A program made the translations under genes and the position numbers. A model generated the notes under the pieces. The model was not told where the DNA came from. It was given only the letters and a program-made list of their open reading frames with translations, and ran no database searches. A stretch of 64,000 bases of DNA from Porites lobata (lineage: Eukaryota; Cnidaria; Anthozoa; Scleractinia; Poritidae). The DNA lies in NCBI GenBank assembly GCA_942486035.1, contig CALNXK010000109.1, positions 1,534,001 through 1,598,000 of the forward strand, written 5' to 3'. Of this stretch, positions 33,960 through 46,815 are shown in pieces (within the stretch, counting starts at the first letter, position 1; each line of letters starts with the position of its first letter).

Positions 33960-34685
33960 TGAAAGCTTTTTTTGTTCTACTTACAGAACTAACCTTATTC
34001 ATCTTGAGATTTTACAGAAATGAGTGATCAGAACTATAGCTAAAACAACTTTCGATGCACATACTGATCCAATCTTTCAAAATCTTGGTATCTTAAAATT
34101 TCATGATATATACTTATTACAACTAGGCTTATTCATGTACTCCTATCAAAACCTTACTCTACCTTTAAAATTTCATTGTAAATTTACCTTACAAAGTCAA
34201 ATTCATTCGTATAATACAAGAAACTCGTGTAAATTTCGTCTGCCTTTCTGTCGTACTCGAACCAAACAATTTTCCGTTTTTTATCAAGGACCTAAATTTT
34301 ACAACACCTTAAACACCAACATCATCCACGCTTCCTCACCTTTCTCCTTTAAAAGAGCACTTAAGGCATTTATTTGTAATAATTATTAGTATACTCCAAC
34401 AAAAATCTTGGGAAAAAGCCTTTTAATATTCAACATTTGTAAACTTCCGTAATATTGATTAGTTTAATTTTTCACCTCATATTATATTGTATCCGTCGCC
34501 GTGATTTTTACCCCATCTTCGAAAAATTGTAATTGAGGAGGCCTAATTAACATAAGCTCTATAGTTTCTTTTAGGCCTCCTCGCCATCTCTTCCTTCCTT
34601 TTTTTTTTTTTTGGCATCTTTTTGTAATTATTGTAATTGTGTGGCAAATGAATAAAATACCTAAATACCTAAAATACCTAAGATC
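33960..34685 (+). pseudogene. 3' end of a CR1/L2-like retroelement
   Basis: The frame 34024-34389 encodes the typical RT C-terminal domain: FDAHTDPIFQNLGILKFHDIYLLQLGLFMY, HSYNTRNSCKFRLPFCRTRT and GPKFYNTLN, ending FKRALKAFI. A 3'-UTR with a T-run follows and ends in aataaaatacctaaatacct with acctaa-type short repeats (34653-34682), the kind of tail seen on CR1/L2 elements. The copy is 5'-truncated, with no catalytic RT or endonuclease. Confidence 0.75.
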
Positions 34686-34689
34686 CGTT

Positions 34690-36610
34690 ATATAGCATGG
34701 TATCTTATTCCTTTCGTGGCTTGTCGTTACCCATCATACTGAATGGTTTTCAGATTTTGTAGGTTCAGGATAAGAGAGGAATTCATGAATTGAGATTGGA
34801 GCATACAAAACACATCTGTACAGCTCAGTGCACGTGTTTCTTGTAATTACCCCTCTCCCCACCGCCCAAAAAAAGAATAAAGAAATGATGCCACGCTGTC
34901 TTTAGTACAGTGTAAAGATACAATCACTTTCTGACAAATAGAAGCTTGAATGCAGAGTTCTTCAGGGCGCTACAATGTAAATAATGCTGTGAAGCGAAGG
35001 AATTATTGAATGCATAAAGTGCTTTTCATCCTACTTCTACTAAAGTGAGATACAATAAATTGACATACATGTATAAAGAAATTGCCTAGTCTGATTGATT
35101 GATTTGATGAAATGTTGTAGTACAGTGCCTAAAACTCTTGAAATACTGTAATGCTTTTCCAGTTTAACAATGTGTGAACCCCTGCACACGGTTAGTGACA
35201 AGGAGGAAAACAGATTCTTGGTGACTGATTATTTTTCACATGTGGAAATATAGTAAGTGACTCATATTTTGAACTGTGCATAAAGACATGAAAGTAGAAA
35301 TGATCCTCGCGGTTGAATAAACAACCTATGTTGAAAAAGAACCTATTATTTTCCCCTCTGTGTCCACTTGTTTATTCCAGGGGTCACTTTTTTAGAGTTT
35401 AAGGAGTTGCATACATGTATATCAGATGTACTTGTTAATTTCATTGAGGTAGATGTTTTAGTCATAATCTTTAACCCTATAGGTTTAATTATTCTTTGTA
35501 GGAGTTCTATAGAAGCTAACTGTACTAATGGTTCTTGAAACAAATGATACTGGTAAATGCCCAACGTGAGCACAGAAATGGATTGTGGGAGGTTGACTTC
35601 ATGCAGTGTTCAAGAAGGAAGAGGAGCTTAAAACAAATTGCTAGAACAACTCTAGTACAGAATTTTTCCACTCTGTCACATTTCTCCAGGACCTGTACTA
35701 GGGGCCACTCCAGGTTGCCTTCATAATTTATTGGTATGAAAATATAACTATTCTCTGGCATTACTAGTAATCTGATCTTAAAGTACACCCTTTTTTAGCG
35801 AAGATGGCACTGAAACTGTCACAATGTGTGATCATGATTTGCTTGTTGTCAGCATTGTTTCAGGAGGATAAATATATAACAATGATGAACATGCAGGACT
35901 AATCTGAAATGTTAATTGGTAAGCAAATTTCATCTTTTATTCAAAATCAGTGATAACATTTTAAGTGTGAGAAGAATATTTATTGGTTGATTTTTGAGTT
36001 ACATGTTTACACAGAATTCATTGGATGCTGGATTCATTTGCACCATATGCATGGGTCATGAGAAAAACTGTGAACAAGAAGCAATTTAGTAGAAACTAAA
36101 CTCTGCAAAATGACTGTATTTAAGTAGTTGTGACATTCCTTCTAATTGCATTGCTTTGTTGAAGTCACTATGTAGAGATTATCGTCCTGTAGGAAACATG
36201 AAATTCTCATTCAGACCAGGGTTCCATTAAGAGCAATTGACCCTAGTCTTGATAAAGGTTTATTTTATTATGCAAAATTATGAAGCAATTAAATAACACA
36301 ATCTAACCTTAAAGAGAATTAATGTGAAGGTAACTTCTTTTCCCAAAATATGGAAGAAACAAAAAGACATTGACAAATATATCTTCACATTTCTTTTCTA
36401 AGATTTGCATTAACTGCTGGTGTCCTAGTTGGTTTCAGATTTTAATAATTAAAATTAGTACTTTTGATATATCTTTATTTTATTTATAATAATTAGTAAA
36501 ATACATTAATTAAAAAATGATAATTCTTAATTTGATACTCTTCTTTGTCTCACAATAGTGTTTCACACTAACCGACTCACATATTGCGACAGTGGTGTTC
36601 CTCTCAAAAT
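34690..36610. other. No recognisable gene
   Basis: AT-rich, with short frames only. I found no protein motif on either strand. Confidence 0.6.
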
Positions 36611-36620
36611 TCATCAGAAG

Positions 36621-36795
36621 TACAGTCAAACCTGGTTAATACAGACACTGAGGGGACCATAGAAAGTGTCCGTATTAAGCCAGTTTAGTTTAGATAAATT
36701 ATAAGGGCTTTCTTTCCCCAGGGACAAAGCCAACAGTTCATAATAATGAGGTGTCTGTATTAAGTGGGTGTCTGTAAAGCAGGGTTTGACTTTAC
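36621..36795. mobile_element. pogo/Tigger-like MITE
   Basis: The left end cagtcaaacctggttaatac (followed by agacac) and the right end gtgtctgtaaagcagggttt (followed by gactt) are inverted. TA dinucleotides stand on the outer sides. The cagtcaaacctg tip and the 'TA' target fit the pogo/Tigger branch of Tc1/mariner. The element is 175 bp, with no transposase. Confidence 0.7.
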
Positions 36796-37129
36796 TACAA
36801 CAAGGATGTGCTGATGATAAAAAAATTAAATCTTCAAGCTGACAGTGTATGGAGATATCAAAATGCATAATATATTTACACTGTACATGTAGATTAAAAA
36901 CTAAAAAAGGACAATGGTGTCAGTTATGGTTTCTGAGAACAGCCAATCCAGTAACTATTTATTCTTCTATTATCTATATTATTATTTATCATTCACTCAA
37001 AATATTTTGCCATTTCTGATTGGTCTAATTCCTCCAGTTAATTCTATATAACCAGCTACTATTATTTTACCACATTTTGAAATACATGCGAGCAACGAAT
37101 CAGGATGCAATGGTATGTAGAGAGGAGAA

Positions 37130-37550
37130 GTGTGATGTCATGTTACCATGGTAGCACTATTTCTGGATGACAACAAAACCAACGACAACGACAACAGCAA
37201 GGAGAACAGCAAAAAATAATATGTTTGTATTAACAAACAACAACTTTGTATGTGCATCACGCTATTTTGTCGTTGCACCACTACGACATGAATCTTCCTA
37301 ATTTCACGAGCCCGCTTTATAGAGTAGTTGAACACAACACAAAAATTGTCGCTTTCTTTTTTCTAAACTTAGATAACAATATACAATCCCAAAGAAATTT
37401 TTGCCAAGATTTGCCAAATGAAATGAAACTGAATAAGATTGGTGAAGTTTGAAATAGTGCGAATAGACTTTTAAGTGACTTTATCGGTTTTGCTACTATG
37501 GCAACGTTGTGTAACGACTTCACTTCTCTACTGCCCTAATATAAAGTAGC
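37130..37550. repeat. Dispersed repeat with caacaactttg...gcatcacgc core
   Basis: The stretch 37235-37300 (acaacaactttgtatgtgca, then tcacgctattttgtcg and gcaccactacgac) is shared with 62550-62640 (acaacaactttacacatgca...gcatgactaagacgtgaaaa). The flanks taccatggtagc (37143) and ctatggcaacg (37496) are an imperfect inverted pair. A non-autonomous element is likely. Confidence 0.55.
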
Positions 37551-38027
37551 AATCTCATTTACAGGCAGTGGCATGGCAGCCTAGCTGTTTATGTCTGAAA
37601 CAACTCAAGGGATTGGGGAAAGAGTTCATAGCTTTTCAAAGACGAAATAGTTGTTTTTCTGACTAAAAGTTAAACTAAACAGAAGAAATGCAAAAATACC
37701 TAAAAATGTCTCTTTATGGGTGTTATCAATTTTTTTAGGAGTATCTACAAGAAAAAAAATCTGTTTATATCTGGAAACCAAGTTGGGAAACTGTTAAATG
37801 TTTTGAAGAAAGTCTACAAGGAGGTAAGGTTATTAAGAAAAAGGAAATATCTTCAACAAATAAAATACAAATATTTGTCTTTCTTGTGACTTGTGGAATT
37901 ATGTAGATCTTGGATGCTGACAGCCTCATTCAATTTATTGTTTATTATTATTATTATTTTTACTATTTTTGTTATTTGATGGGCAGTTTTTGGCCACTAT
38001 ACACCTTCTGTGTATTCCCCTACCCTG

Positions 38028-38205
38028 CATGGCTGAGCGGTTAGAGCATTGCACTTGTAATCTGGAGGCCCATGAGACCCTGTGTTCTAGTCCTGCCCTG
38101 ACTGCTATCTGGATATGTTTTTGGTGCTCCTGAGTTCAAAGCCTCGACCTCATTTGTAAAAGAGACAACTGGTTCGCCTCCTTTCACTTGGGATTCTTAA
38201 CCATG
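38028..38205 (+). mobile_element. tRNA-derived SINE
   Basis: The head is tRNA-like: tggctgagcggttagagc fits a pol III A box (TGGCTGAGCGG) and gttctagtcctg fits a B box 50 bp on. The arms do not pair well enough for a working tRNA (for example, no clean acceptor stem), and an unrelated body follows. It is the sequence into which the L1-like element at 38248 inserted just downstream. Confidence 0.65.
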
Positions 38206-38261
38206 TTATGTTTCATTTGAATTTGTTTCAGTATCCCTAAGAGGATAATTAGGCATTGTAA

Positions 38262-39798
38262 TTCCATCGTTCCCTGGAGTTTTATTGTTTTGGAAACTAT
38301 CCAAGATAAGTGCGCATTCTTCTGGAGTAATTTCACCTTCACAAGACATTTTTTGTTCTTCTGACAGTTTAGGAATGTTTAAATCTTTTAAAAAGGATTT
38401 AATTTCGTGCAAATTTTCATTATTCATGTTCTTACTCGAGTACAATTCTTGATAAAAAACGTTGTTGTTCGGACAAGATCTTTGACGGATCCGTGGTAGA
38501 CGAGCCGTTGATATTTAATTTTCTCATATGTTTTTTGACATGATTTCTTTTTTCTAGGTTTAAAAAGTATTTGGTGCTTTTCTCGCCATGCTCGTGCCAG
38601 CGGGCTCGCGCTCGAATAATTATTCCTTTAACCTTTTCTTCATAAAACAATTCGAGCATATCTTTAGCACAGTTAAGAAGATTTGCATTCAAAATACTAG
38701 GATCTGTTTCGAAAGCACACTTTGCATTAGCGAGTTGTTCTTGGAGTTCCTTTTCTCTTTCACTTCTTTCTCGAGCTTTTCTTTTGGAATACTGTATAGT
38801 GTGTGCTCTTATGTTGTATTTTAACCAGTCCCAAATACTTCGACAGTTCGAAAGGTCCTTACGACCTTCAGCTAACCAGATAGGTATCCTCTCCGTGATG
38901 CCATTAACGTAGTCTTCATCATCTAAAAGGGAGCAATTCATTTTCCAGATACCTGGACCTTTGATGTCATCAGATTTGTATACAAGTTCAAGAGTAATAG
39001 CTGCATGGTCTGTTCTAATTGCCGGGATTATATCTGCTGCTTTAACTAGATCATGTAAAGAATTTGAGATCAGCCAATAGTCTAAACGACAAAGATCGTA
39101 GGCAAATTTTGACTCCATGTAAAGCTCTTTTTCTGAGGATTCTTAACTCTCCATATATCGACGAGATCAAACTCTTCTAGTAGGTTGCTAATGGTTGATA
39201 CAACAGATTTTCTTGGACTCAATTGGCCTCCTTTCTTATCCATAAGTGGATTAAGAGGGCAGTTGAAATCCCCTCCCATAATAATGTTTTCTTCTTCATC
39301 AAAATTATTATTTCGCAAAATCAGAAGTAGATTGTTGAAAAAGCTCACGATATTCGAATCTTTATTCGGAGCGTAGATGTTGATTAGAACATACATTTTG
39401 TCATTAAATTCTGCTTTTATTATAACATATTGTCCTGAGGGGTCCAACACTTTTGAGTGAATTGTGCAATCAACATCCTTTTTAACAAGAATTGCCACCC
39501 CGCGTGAATTGGAGGTCCCGTGGGCCATAATAATGTCACTCCCCCATTCATTTCTCCAACACGTCTCTGAGTCCATTTTTGAGTGGGTTTCTTGTAAGAA
39601 GATGAAATCTGCTTTTTGCTTTCGACACCAAGTAAATATCGTTCTCCTTTTCTTAAAATTTCCAATGCCCCTTACATTTAAGGAAACTAATTTGCACGTG
39701 CTAGCGCACATTTCAGTAGTAGTAAAATACCAGTAAAACTGTGATTGCAGAAGAAAACATGAGATATGATTAAAGAGCGCTCCGCTTGGTTTTTGCAA
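38262..39798 (-). pseudogene. L1-like ORF2 N-terminal half: AP endonuclease to start of RT (inverted segment)
   Basis: The endonuclease is read from about 39711 (ATG before CASTCKLVSLNVRGIGNFKKRR): FLQETHS, RGVAILVK, NIYAPN, GGDFNCPLNPLMD and DLVDIWR. A frameshift near 39100 moves it into 39118-38432, which continues CRLDYWLISNSLHDLV, RTDHAAITLEL and GPGIWKMNCSLL. A second frameshift near 38440 leads to SEEQKMSCEGEITPEECALIL and KTPGNDGI, where the inversion break comes. The catalytic endonuclease residues I can place are present. Two frameshifts only, so the copy is not very old. Confidence 0.88.
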
Positions 39799-40244
39799 TA
39801 TTTAGATAAGAATAGACCTTTCCTCAAATTAGAGGAAATTAACGCGAAAAATTTCATCAGTACATATATATTAGAATAATAGATTCTATTGCCTTTTACG
39901 TACACTACACAAAAATGGAACAAGAGGGAAAAACACGATAATACACCTACCTCATGTTCCAGATTAATATCCATCTACTAACAACCTAGATCCTACACAG
40001 AAGAAAGCTCCTCCGCCAAAAAAAAGAGAAAACAATATAATCAAAATAAAAGGTGTCCATGGAGCAAAAATCTAACAAAAGGATGATGATCTTATCTGAT
40101 GTTGTTTTGATACAAAAGAGCGAATAATTAAAAATCATACATAATATTGAGAAGAAAAGAAACTTATAACTTCGCCAGAAAATATTGTAATCGCCGTTCG
40201 GCAAACTGATGAATAAAGCTCAAACTCAAAGGATTCTTTTAGAG

Positions 40245-40683
40245 TCAGAATTTAATATATTTACCATCGATGTAAAGTTTGTCTGGTTCAGACTTGCTAA
40301 AGTTGGCCCGTCTACCTTCTTTTCTTGCCTGTTTTAATTTCTCCATCTGCGCTTTCCTCAGTTGATGTAGTTCCTTTGGAATGTCCTCAAACATTTTGAA
40401 GTTTGTGCCCTTTAGCTTTCGCCCTTGTTTGAAGACACGCTCCTTGTCTGAAAATCGTAGAAACCGAGCGATAATCGTGCGGCCGTCGTTACCAGTATCA
40501 TCTTTTGGCTTGCCTAGCCTGTGGACCCTCTGGAATTCAATATGTTCGGCGTTCTCAACTCCAAGCGTATTTTTTATAAAGTTCACAAGAACGCCTTTGG
40601 TATCTTCGTTTGCAGTTTTCTCTTCTTCAGCGTTTTGGGAAACTTCTGGAATTCCTTCGAATTTTAGATTTTCGATGGAATTC
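40245..40683 (-). pseudogene. L1-like ORF1 protein, C-terminal part (RRM and CTD), inverted segment
   Basis: The frame is open from the inversion junction: NSIENLKFEGIPEVSQN, NFIKNTLGVENAEHIEFQRVHRLG, RTIIARFLRFSDKERVF, FKMFEDIPKELHQLRKAQMEKLKQARKEG, ending near 40245. This matches the RNA-recognition and C-terminal domains of L1 ORF1 proteins, which chaperone element RNA. The coiled-coil N-terminus is absent because the cDNA was 5'-truncated at the junction. Confidence 0.82.
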
Positions 40684-42931
40684 CCATCGAATTCTATAAA
40701 AAATTTTGGCCTTTACTTTGTGAGCCTTTCATTCTCTGTGCTAACGAATGCTTCGAAAAAGGTGAAATGTCGCGCTCTCAAAAGCAAGCAGTAATTACGC
40801 TCATCGAAAAGAAAGGAAAAGATCGATCCTTTCTGGAAAACTGGAGGCCGATATCTTTGGTAAATGTGGATGCGAAAATTATGGCTAAAGTTATAGCTGC
40901 TAGAATACAAAATGTTCTACCAAGCATCATCCATTACAATCAAACTGGATTTATAAAAGACCGCTATATCGGCGAAACAGTACGATCGATTTTTGACATA
41001 ATGAACTTCACTGTTGAAGAAAACATTCCTGGTTTGTTGATCTTTATCGATTTTCAGAAGGCTTTCGATAGTTTAGAACGCAGCTTTTTACAAAGTTGTC
41101 TAGAATCTTTTAATTTTGGCCAGAGCTTTATTAGATGGGTTTCTTCTTTTTACAAAAATATACAAAGCTGTGTTATCAACAATGGCATAATCTCTGATTA
41201 CTTTACAGTCGAACGAGGAGTAAGGCAAGGTGATCCTCTTTCTCCTTATCTCTTTGTAGTAGCTGTTGAAACCTTGGCTATCGCAATAAGACAAAATCCA
41301 ATGATAAAAGGTATTACTATTGACAAGAAGGAAACAAAATTACTTCAATACGCAGATGACACAACTGTGGTTCTGTCAGACATCGACTCAGCCCAAACTC
41401 TTTTCAGGTTGTTAGACGATTTTAAGAGGATTTCAGGTTTAGCCGTTAATCCCTCAAAAACTGAAGCAATGTGGATCGGATCATTAAAGGAAAATAAATC
41501 AAAACCTTTTGGTATTAAATGGCCAAATGAACCAATTAAAGCTCTCGGAGTCTATTACACCTATGACCAAAAATTACTACACGAGAAAAATTTTATAGAA
41601 AGACTAGACAGCGTGAAAAAATTGGTACACATATGGTCTGCGCGAGGTCTTTCCCTTTATGGAAAGGTTACTGTTATCAAATCGTTGATTGTTCCAAAAT
41701 TTGTTTACGTGGCATCATTATTAACAATTCCAAAGTGGGCGGTTCAAGAATTGAACAGATTGATATTTAAATTCCTATGGAGAGGTGTTGACAAGGTCAC
41801 ACGTTTGTCAACAATAAATGACTACCAAAAAAGTGGCTTGAAAATGATTGACCTAGAAACGATGGTCAAATCTTTAAGACTTGCCTGGCTAAAGAGAATC
41901 TTCAGCGAAAACGACAGCACATGGAAGAATTACTTGCGTTATCAACTTAAAAGTTTCGGGGCCTCTTTCTATTTCATTGTAACTACGATGTAAAAGACGT
42001 TCTAATCAAATCACCTTTTTACTCCGAGCTGCTTCAATGGTGGGCTGATTTTCGTGACGACTTTTCTACAGATAAAATGCGGTATAATATTATTTGGAAT
42101 AATAAAGACATTAGGATAAATAATAAGCCAATTTTTACAAAACATTTTTCGACAATGGTTTTCTTCTGGTTTCCGATCTTCGATTTGATTTAAGTATTGC
42201 AGAGTCACATAGTATCATTATAAGAAAGATTGAAAAAACCAATTTCTTAGTATGGGCAGGTCTCAGATATGCTGTACCGTCCCACTTAAAAGCTAATCCT
42301 AGAACATCTGATCACACCTTTTTAACAATGCCACCCTCCGTGATAATTAAGAATAACGACTTTGATATTTTAAAGAAGAAATCAAAAGATTATTATTCAT
42401 TGCTCATAAGTAAAAAGGCACAGCTTTCTAAAAATACCTCAGCTTTAAAACGGGATTTTAATCTGACGGAAGATCAGCTAGAAAAAGCATTTCTTTTTAC
42501 CGCACATCATATGTTCTGAATTCTATGTTAAGGCCTTTCAGTACAAGGTCCTTAACTCCATATTATATACTAACACTAAGTTATATAAAATAGGATATAT
42601 TACCGATGATAAATGCTCCTTTTGTATGTATAAACCGGAAACCCTTATCCACCTTCTTTTTGACTGTGTATATGCAAAACTTTTCTGGAAGGATTTTGAA
42701 TTATATTATTACTCGTTGTCAAATGAATTGATCAACCTTAGTCTACAGGATGTGCTATTGGGTATAATAGCCGTACAATGCCCTTTACTGAACTACTTTC
42801 TACTAATAGCCAAACTATATATATGGGATTGCAGAAGATCACAAACTCGTCCAATTATTGCAGGGTTTAAGTTAAGGATTAATATTAAATTGAAACAGAA
42901 AAATATATTTGTACCAAAAATAGAACTTTAA
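40684..42931 (+). pseudogene. L1-like ORF2 C-terminal half: reverse transcriptase and zinc motif
   Basis: An open frame from about 40689 (EFYKKFW) to 41993 encodes SQKQAVITLIEKKGKD, NWRPISLVNVD, NQTGFIKDRYIGE, FIDFQKAFDSLERSFL, RGVRQGDPLSPYLF and the catalytic QYADDTTVV (YADD intact). A frameshift near 41970 leads to PFYSELLQWWADF, further pieces at 42200-42520, and 42626-42931 with DKCSFCMYKPETLIHLLFDC, the C-terminal Cys/His motif of L1-type ORF2. Three or so breaks after RT; the RT core itself is whole. Confidence 0.9.
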
Positions 42932-43295
42932 GTGACTTTTATAAAAATGGGCGATATTGTGCACCGCGTAACGCTTTATTATTATTAGTATTATTATTAT
43001 TACAGTCTAGGCCGTTCAGTTCTCTTTACTTATCCTTCTAAATAAAAAGAAAAACACTTATACTTAATCTATATATAATCCTCTTATACTTTTCTGTTGC
43101 CATTGTGTTTATAGTGTTAGTATTGTAAATTATGTTAGTAATCACTTTAGTTTAAGTTATTAGTCGTCAATAATTGTAATTGTAACTTTCTTTTCTTCTT
43201 TCTATGTAAAAAAAGTAATGAGTACGGTGTTGTAAGTAGTGTATGCACTGTAAGTTGTGTTAAGTAACATTTTGTAAGTAGTGCTTGTGTTGTAA

Positions 43296-43299
43296 ATAA

Positions 43300-43333
<34 letters not shown>
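43296..43333 (+). repeat. Poly-A tail of the LINE
   Basis: A run of over 30 A follows aataaataaa, directly before the right target duplication. It fixes the 3' end and orientation of the insertion. Confidence 0.9.
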
Positions 43334-43335
<2 letters not shown>

Positions 43336-43346
43336 AGGCATTGTAA

Positions 43347-44424
43347 GTACTTATAATTTATCCAGTTTGAAAGATGTCGCACGTAGCATCAATGATGAGT
43401 TTTTATCTAATAATAGTTTGATTCCCCTTGGCAGAGGATTTGTACACTTGGTTTGGAATCTTCTCATCAGTTCTATTGCATTTTTCAGTGTCTTAGACAA
43501 GGGGTCACTTTTAAAGGATCTCAATCAACCGCTTTGTCAGATTGGATGATACTTTGTTGTGGAAGTCCTGGTGAGCATATCTAATGGTTTAAGAAGTACT
43601 GTGCTAAGCTTAGAGTCTGGTTTCTTAAGAAATGTTGCTGTTTCACAAAAATTCACTTGATGCCTTATACTTACCGTAAATCTGCTATTAAGCCCAGCCC
43701 TGTCAGTTTTTTCTGTTTTTTGTTTCTTATAGCATTAACATTTCTTTCTGTTTTTTGCCTTCCCTGCCTTGATTAGATTTTTCTATTTACGGGGGAACAT
43801 TAAACATGAAACTCTGCTGTATATTGTTGATGTATTCCCAATAAAACTTGTTTGTTTGTTGTTCTCGCCCAACTCGGTCATCAGTGAAAACTCTCCTAGA
43901 TTGTTTCCAAAATGCCCAATGCTTTTTTGGACTGATTCAAACGCTGTTTGTGCTAGTAAAACTTCTCCCCAGGCATTTCCATAGTTTCTCTCAATTCACT
44001 TGCAAAGTAAACTTTTACTAGTTCTGTTCATTTCTGTAGTGAAGCGCAACCGCTTGGATTATTGGGTTAATAGTTTTAGTCGAGTAGTTTTATAGTTATT
44101 TTAAGTTCGCGGCACCAGCTAATGGCTTACTTCACAACCGAGTGGTTTTCAATAGCGTATTGTTATTTTTGACAGCCATTGTCATTCCTACTAGACTTAA
44201 AACAATAGTTTGCTGGTCTTAAGTAGGCTACGTTTCTACCAGACTTTTTCAAACTCGTAGGTATAGTGGCTCTTGTCCGTAAATTTTAAAAGTTAAACGT
44301 ATTCTGCACTATTCTGTCCATAAATTTCTGGATTTTGTTGCTGGTACGTTTCCGGAAAATCGCGCTCAAAGTCAGCTTCCATACAAAACATGTCTGTCTA
44401 TCATCAGTTTTTTTAAGATCGCAA
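43347..44424. other. No recognisable gene
   Basis: Spacer between the LINE and the second duplication copy. Short frames only. Confidence 0.6.
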
Positions 44425-44779
44425 TTGTATATATACAAGACTAATTTAATTCAGCTGGTCAGGAAAAAGTCAAGGAATTTCATAAACCTTTTGCTGTGGC
44501 AACAATGTATAAGCACAACACCCCTGTAAAGTTTCTCCAAATATCCTGTATTAAATACCCTGCCGTAGCACATCACTGAAAAAGATCGCTTGAAGTTTGG
44601 TTTCTCACACAGATTCGATTCTGGTGTTCATACAAACGTGCCCACGTTGCAGTGATAAATTATAATCGAGTTCTCAGCCCATTAGTCACAAAAAGTAGGC
44701 TTGTCACATGCGAAGACGCTGGCCCAAAAAGGACGAAACCGCTAGGCTGTATTTTTGCTCCAAATCCCATGTAAAGAAC

Positions 44780-46815
44780 AGAAAGAACTGAGTTCTCCAA
44801 AAAACTGAAGTCACACCCGACTCCGAGCACTGGCCTATAAGGGAAAAGTTCAAGACTTTACATGCGAAAGTCAAGAAATTGCTCCGCGAAAGCCGTAAGC
44901 ACTTTTATGACTCCATAGATACGTGCTTTAAAGAGGAATCCTAAGCGCCTGTGGTCTATTTTTAAGCTTAATTCTAAATCACGTCATATTCCAGACCTTG
45001 TCTCGATGGCAACTGCCCCTGAAACTACCGATGACCAACTGCATGATCCACTGAGAGAAAGTTCTGATTTTCTTGCAGGAATAGCTGCCCTGTTTAATCG
45101 TTTTTTTGCCTCTGTATCTACAGTTGACAGTCCAATGGAGGAAATATCGTGCGCACCTTCGAACACTGTTATGGTCGATCTAACTCTCACTGTGACCACG
45201 GTCCAAACTGCACTTGAAGCTCTGGAAGTCGGTAAAGCCACAGGGCCGGACGAAATTCCAGCTAAGTTGCTTAAAGGAACTGCCCCAGTAATCGCTCCAT
45301 CCCTTTGTAAGATCTTCAATAAGTCACTCCAACTAGGGTCTCTTCCGAGCGATTGGAAACTGGCCAATGTCTTAACTGTCCATAAAAAGGGCGCAAAAGA
45401 TCACGTGGAAAATGGCCGTCCTATCTCTTAATTGCCAATAGTGTCTAAGGTTTTGAAGCGTTGTGTTTTGAAGATGGCATCAAGGCCTTCGACAAAGTCA
45501 GCCATAGATGCCTCGTCCACAAGCTAAGTCAAGCCGGCTTTGGCGGCAAGCTGCTCAATTGGTTCCAGTCCTACCTATGGGGTCGCCGCCAACGCATCAC
45601 AGCACTCGGCGCCATTTTGAAGGATCTTCCTGTTACCTCTGGAGTTCCTCAGGGTTCTTTACTTGGACCGGGCTTCTTCCTCCTATACGTTAATGTTGTT
45701 TCTAGTAGTCGAGTGTTAATGTTCATCGACGACACAGAAATAACCAGGGAGATTAGGACCATAGGCAATGCCTGTTCCCTCCAGACAAACCTTGGAAGGC
45801 TTGAAACTTGGTCCCAAACATCTGGTGTCCCCTTTAGCAAAGCCAAAAGTGTAAGGCTAAGCGCATAACAAGGCCCCTAATGTCTACCTACAACTCAACA
45901 ACACTCTGCTCTGAACAACGTGCGCCGCAGAAAATGACCTGGGTGTATGCATTACTAATGATCTGACATATGGAACAAGCAAGTATACGAACATTCTGCC
46001 CGTGCCAACAAACTACTTGGGTTCATCAAGAGAAACACGAGATTCATCCTTGGCACCGCTGTTCTCAGTACGTCCTCATTTGGAATACACCACTCAAATC
46101 TGGGCACACCAGTCCATCGAACTCACTGCTAAACTTGAGTGCATTCAAAGACTCACCACTAGGTTTATTTTAAACCTGCCTTATTCTTCAACTATAAGCT
46201 ACTTTTATTCTCGTCTACAAACTTTAAATCTCTTACCTATTTGCCACGGGCAATAACTATTGGACCTCATCTTCTTTTTCAAAATAACATAGTTTAGTCA
46301 AGGTAGACAGACCCCTCTGTCTTACCTGATATTCGCAAGTACAGATGGACTAGATCATCCACCAGTGCCAATATTAATAAATAAATATCTAGCAAATGCA
46401 AGACCACTACTTACCAGAAATCTTTTCTCGTTAGAGCATGTAGAATTTGGAACTGTCTCGCTGACGAACTTGATTTTAGTTTAGTGTCCTTAACTTCATT
46501 TTAATCGGTTTTAATCGGTTTTATTTAATAATTATTACAAGACCTTGTTAGCCACTTTTTTTGATGTAATAGTGTGTCTGTCTGGCACCTCATCCGATCG
46601 CTTGCTGTATGTAGTTACTGGTAGTCTCTTTTCTTGAATTTTGTCATTCTTAGCATTTCATACTCTTTTTACTTTACCCGGGCCCTCTGTAATTGGTCTC
46701 AGCTGTTGCAGTGTCCCTGCTGACCTCCTTCTGTAGTTTAATTACGTTGTATGTTTTTTTTTGTTTGTTTGTTTCTTCGGCAAAGCTAAAAAAATCAAAT
46801 AAAAATAAATATAGC
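44780..46815 (+). mobile_element. Non-LTR retroelement in the copy-2 intron, with internal deletion
   Basis: The frame 45006-45431 has KATGPDEIPAKLLKG, PSDWKLANVLTVHKKG and NGRPIS, the usual lead into RT. The next frame begins at IKAFDKVSHRCLVHKL (45486), so about 60 residues, including the fingers, are deleted. Then come TSGVPQGSLLGPGFFLLYVN and LMFIDDTEIT, where the family has (Y/F)ADDT. C-terminal pieces (FIKRNTRFILGTA, HLEYTTQIWAHQS, RLTTRFILNLPY) follow in other frames to about 46256. The end is an A-rich tail near 46787-46815. By comparison with copy 1 (near 1035) it split the intron after atgtaaag. Confidence 0.82.

Larger units (their letters stand above)
38248..43346 (+). mobile_element. 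L1-Tx1-like LINE with inverted 5' half, bounded by 14-bp target duplications
   Basis: attaggcattgtaa occurs at 38248-38261 and again, just after the poly-A run, at 43333-43346. Between them lie two halves of one LINE in opposite orientation. The left half (38262 to about 40683) is on the minus strand: ORF1 end, AP endonuclease and the first RT residues. The right half (about 40675 to 43333) is on the plus strand: the rest of RT, the C-terminal zinc motif and poly-A. The left half ends at PGNDGI and the right begins with DGIPIEFYKKFW, so nothing is missing. The bases gatggaatt are shared by both. This is the structure left by twin priming. Confidence 0.93.

Noticed and set aside
38035..38115. 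A possible tRNA gene (A and B boxes)
   Set aside because: The acceptor and anticodon arms do not pair properly and the unit continues into an unrelated body. A tRNA-derived SINE fits better.
40675..40690. Possibility that the opposed LINE halves are two independent insertions
   Set aside because: Coding sequence is continuous across the break, the halves do not overlap beyond about 9 bp, and a single pair of target duplications encloses both.
43147..43341. Minus-strand 64-codon frame with a run of phenylalanines
   Set aside because: It is the LINE poly-A tail read backwards.
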